Source: Chthoniobacter flavus (GTDB lineage Bacteria; Verrucomicrobiota; Verrucomicrobiia; Chthoniobacterales; Terrimicrobiaceae). Taken from it: 6,063 nt of DNA. The notes beneath the pieces were generated by a model, which ran no database searches, was not told the origin of the DNA, and saw only the letters and a list, made by a program, of their open reading frames with translations. Within the stretch, counting starts at the first letter, position 1. Every line of letters starts with the position of its first letter. The position numbers were made by a program, and so were the translations under genes. Positions 5,181-6,063 of the stretch are shown here, in pieces. The DNA is taken from the NCBI GenBank assembly GCA_945863785.1, contig CAMBAQ010000116.1, forward strand, positions 1 to 6,063, written 5' to 3'.

Positions 5181-6063
5181 TCAAGGCGCTTTCTTTTTCG
5201 ATAAGGATTGGGAGAGCGTGGGCTCCGGCTTGAAGCGGAGCCCAGCCGGGGTCGTGGCGAGTCCTGCTTCGGCCGTCTCCTTCAAGGCTCGTGGCATACG
5301 TCGGCCAATGTCGCGCATCGCGATCACGACATCATCAAATGGAATCACACACCGCGTGTTGGCCATGGCCATTGTCGCAGCCAGAAAGGAGTGGATGGAA
5401 AACATACCGTTGCGGCTCACGCAAGGCACCTCCACATAGCCTCCCACGGGATCGCAAACGAGGCCGAGCGTGTTCATGAGGGCAAAGGCGGCAGCATTCA
5501 ACGCTTGCTCTGGGGTGCCTCCTATGGCTTCGACTATTGCCGCCGCAGCCATGCTGGATGCGCTGCCAACCTCGGCCTGACACCCACCCTGAGCGCCCGA
5601 GAAACTGGCATTGGCGCCAATGATGTGGCCGACACCCGCAGCTGTGAACATAGCTTTCGCTATCTGCTCGTCGCTCAGAGAGTGCGTTTCCTGAAGTGAG
5701 AGCAGACAGGCGGGAACTATTCCTGCGGATCCCGCCGTGGGCGTTGCCACGATCCGACCAAATGCGGCATTGGTTTCAAGAACGGCAAAACCATAGGCCA
5801 TGGTTTTTGCGAATTGCGGGCCGAAAAGGGGGGCCGAGGACTGTGAATAGAGGAGCAGTTTCTTTGCGTCGCCGCCGGAAAGACCACTTGCCGAAAGGCT
5901 CCCTATCGCCAACCCCTTATTGACCGAGTCGCGCATCATGCCGAAATAGCCCTGCATCCGCTCGATGATCGATTCTCTCGGCTTGCTCGTCTCATTCACC
6001 TCTCTCTTTAGTGTGATCTCATGAATCGGAAGTTTGTTTTCTGAGCAGAGCGCAATCAATTCC
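5181..6063 (-). CDS. sdaAA: L-serine dehydratase, iron-sulfur type, alpha subunit or domain (5' end outside window)
   Basis: The enzyme deaminates L-serine to pyruvate and ammonia using an oxygen-sensitive 4Fe-4S cluster in the cytoplasm. The reading frame is open to the window edge. A TTG at 6057-6059 could be called a start, but the preceding codon encodes Glu and gives ELIALCSENKLPIHEITL, the usual opening of this chain, so the true start is upstream. Numbering from that TTG, the substrate loop is ATPTAGSAGIVP (105-116). The three cluster cysteines are C160 (GGCQAEVGSAS), C202 (CDPVGGYVEV) and C213 (VPCVSRNG). Their 42- and 11-residue spacing agrees with the Legionella enzyme as I recall it. 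MPRALKETAEAGLATTPAG near the end is typical of the two-subunit (SdaAA) form. The beta part with its ACT domain is not visible; it may be a separate upstream gene or fused in the missing part. The last 15 or so residues, ending SKKKAP, extend beyond the conserved core. Confidence 0.92.
   Translation of the reverse strand, partial: ELIALCSENKLPIHEITLKREVNETSKPRESIIERMQGYFGMMRDSVNKGLAIGSLSASGLSGGDAKKLLLYSQSSAPLFGPQFAKTMAYGFAVLETNAAFGRIVATPTAGSAGIVPACLLSLQETHSLSDEQIAKAMFTAAGVGHIIGANASFSGAQGGCQAEVGSASSMAAAAIVEAIGGTPEQALNAAAFALMNTLGLVCDPVGGYVEVPCVSRNGMFSIHSFLAATMAMANTRCVIPFDDVVIAMRDIGRRMPRALKETAEAGLATTPAGLRFKPEPTLSQSLSKKKAP
5219..5244 (-). other. Strong 9-bp hairpin inside the 3' end of the serine dehydratase gene
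   Basis: TGGGCTCCG (5219-5227) and CGGAGCCCA (5236-5244) are perfect inverted repeats around an 8-base loop. The hairpin would form near the end of the serine dehydratase mRNA, about 35 bases before the stop. No U-tract follows, so it is not a standard Rho-independent terminator. It falls in the poorly conserved C-terminal tail, where the protein sequence puts little constraint on the DNA. A role in mRNA stability or 3' end definition is possible but unproven. Confidence 0.4.

Noticed and set aside
5161..5185. A-rich/T-rich inverted repeat (AAAAA-GGGA-TTTTT) just after the serine dehydratase stop
   Set aside because: The stem is only A-T pairs with a 4-base loop, too weak to be a Rho-independent terminator.

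Overview
This window carries six protein-coding genes and two short intergenic gaps. There are no RNA genes, mobile elements or CRISPR arrays that I can see. The GC content is moderate. Intracellular glycosidases next to Gfo/Idh/MocA oxidoreductases, together with weak Shine-Dalgarno signals at every visible start, are most familiar from the Verrucomicrobiota and wider PVC group. I offer that only as a tentative placement; nothing here is a taxonomic marker.

Left part (1-2058): a GH20 beta-N-acetylhexosaminidase of the GcnA type is read leftwards and runs off the window edge. It is divergent from a rightward Gfo/Idh/MocA-family sugar-type oxidoreductase. The two share a 127-bp region that holds short palindromes built around AGTTACT, so they may form one glycan or amino-sugar unit under common control.

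Right part (1995-6063): four genes are all read leftwards. In order of transcription they are the alpha part of an iron-sulfur L-serine dehydratase (its first few residues lie outside the window), a 184-bp gap, a 3-hydroxyacyl-CoA dehydrogenase-like NAD-dependent dehydrogenase, an M20/ArgE-DapE-type metallo-deacylase, and a two-domain GNAT acetyltransferase. The last three are tightly packed (4-bp ATGA overlap, then 21 bp) and look like one operon. The GNAT end overlaps the oxidoreductase end by 64 bp in convergent orientation.

Working together: serine dehydratase yields pyruvate and ammonia. The dehydrogenase, deacylase and acetyltransferase trio suggests chemistry on an N-acylated hydroxy or amino acid, by analogy with acetylate, modify and deacetylate logic in arginine, lysine and diaminobutyrate metabolism. 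No thiolase, crotonase or acyl-CoA synthetase is present, so classical beta-oxidation is not supported. This pathway is an inference. I see no clear defence or otherwise unprecedented system; the most original items are the three-enzyme cassette, two hairpins and the convergent overlap.
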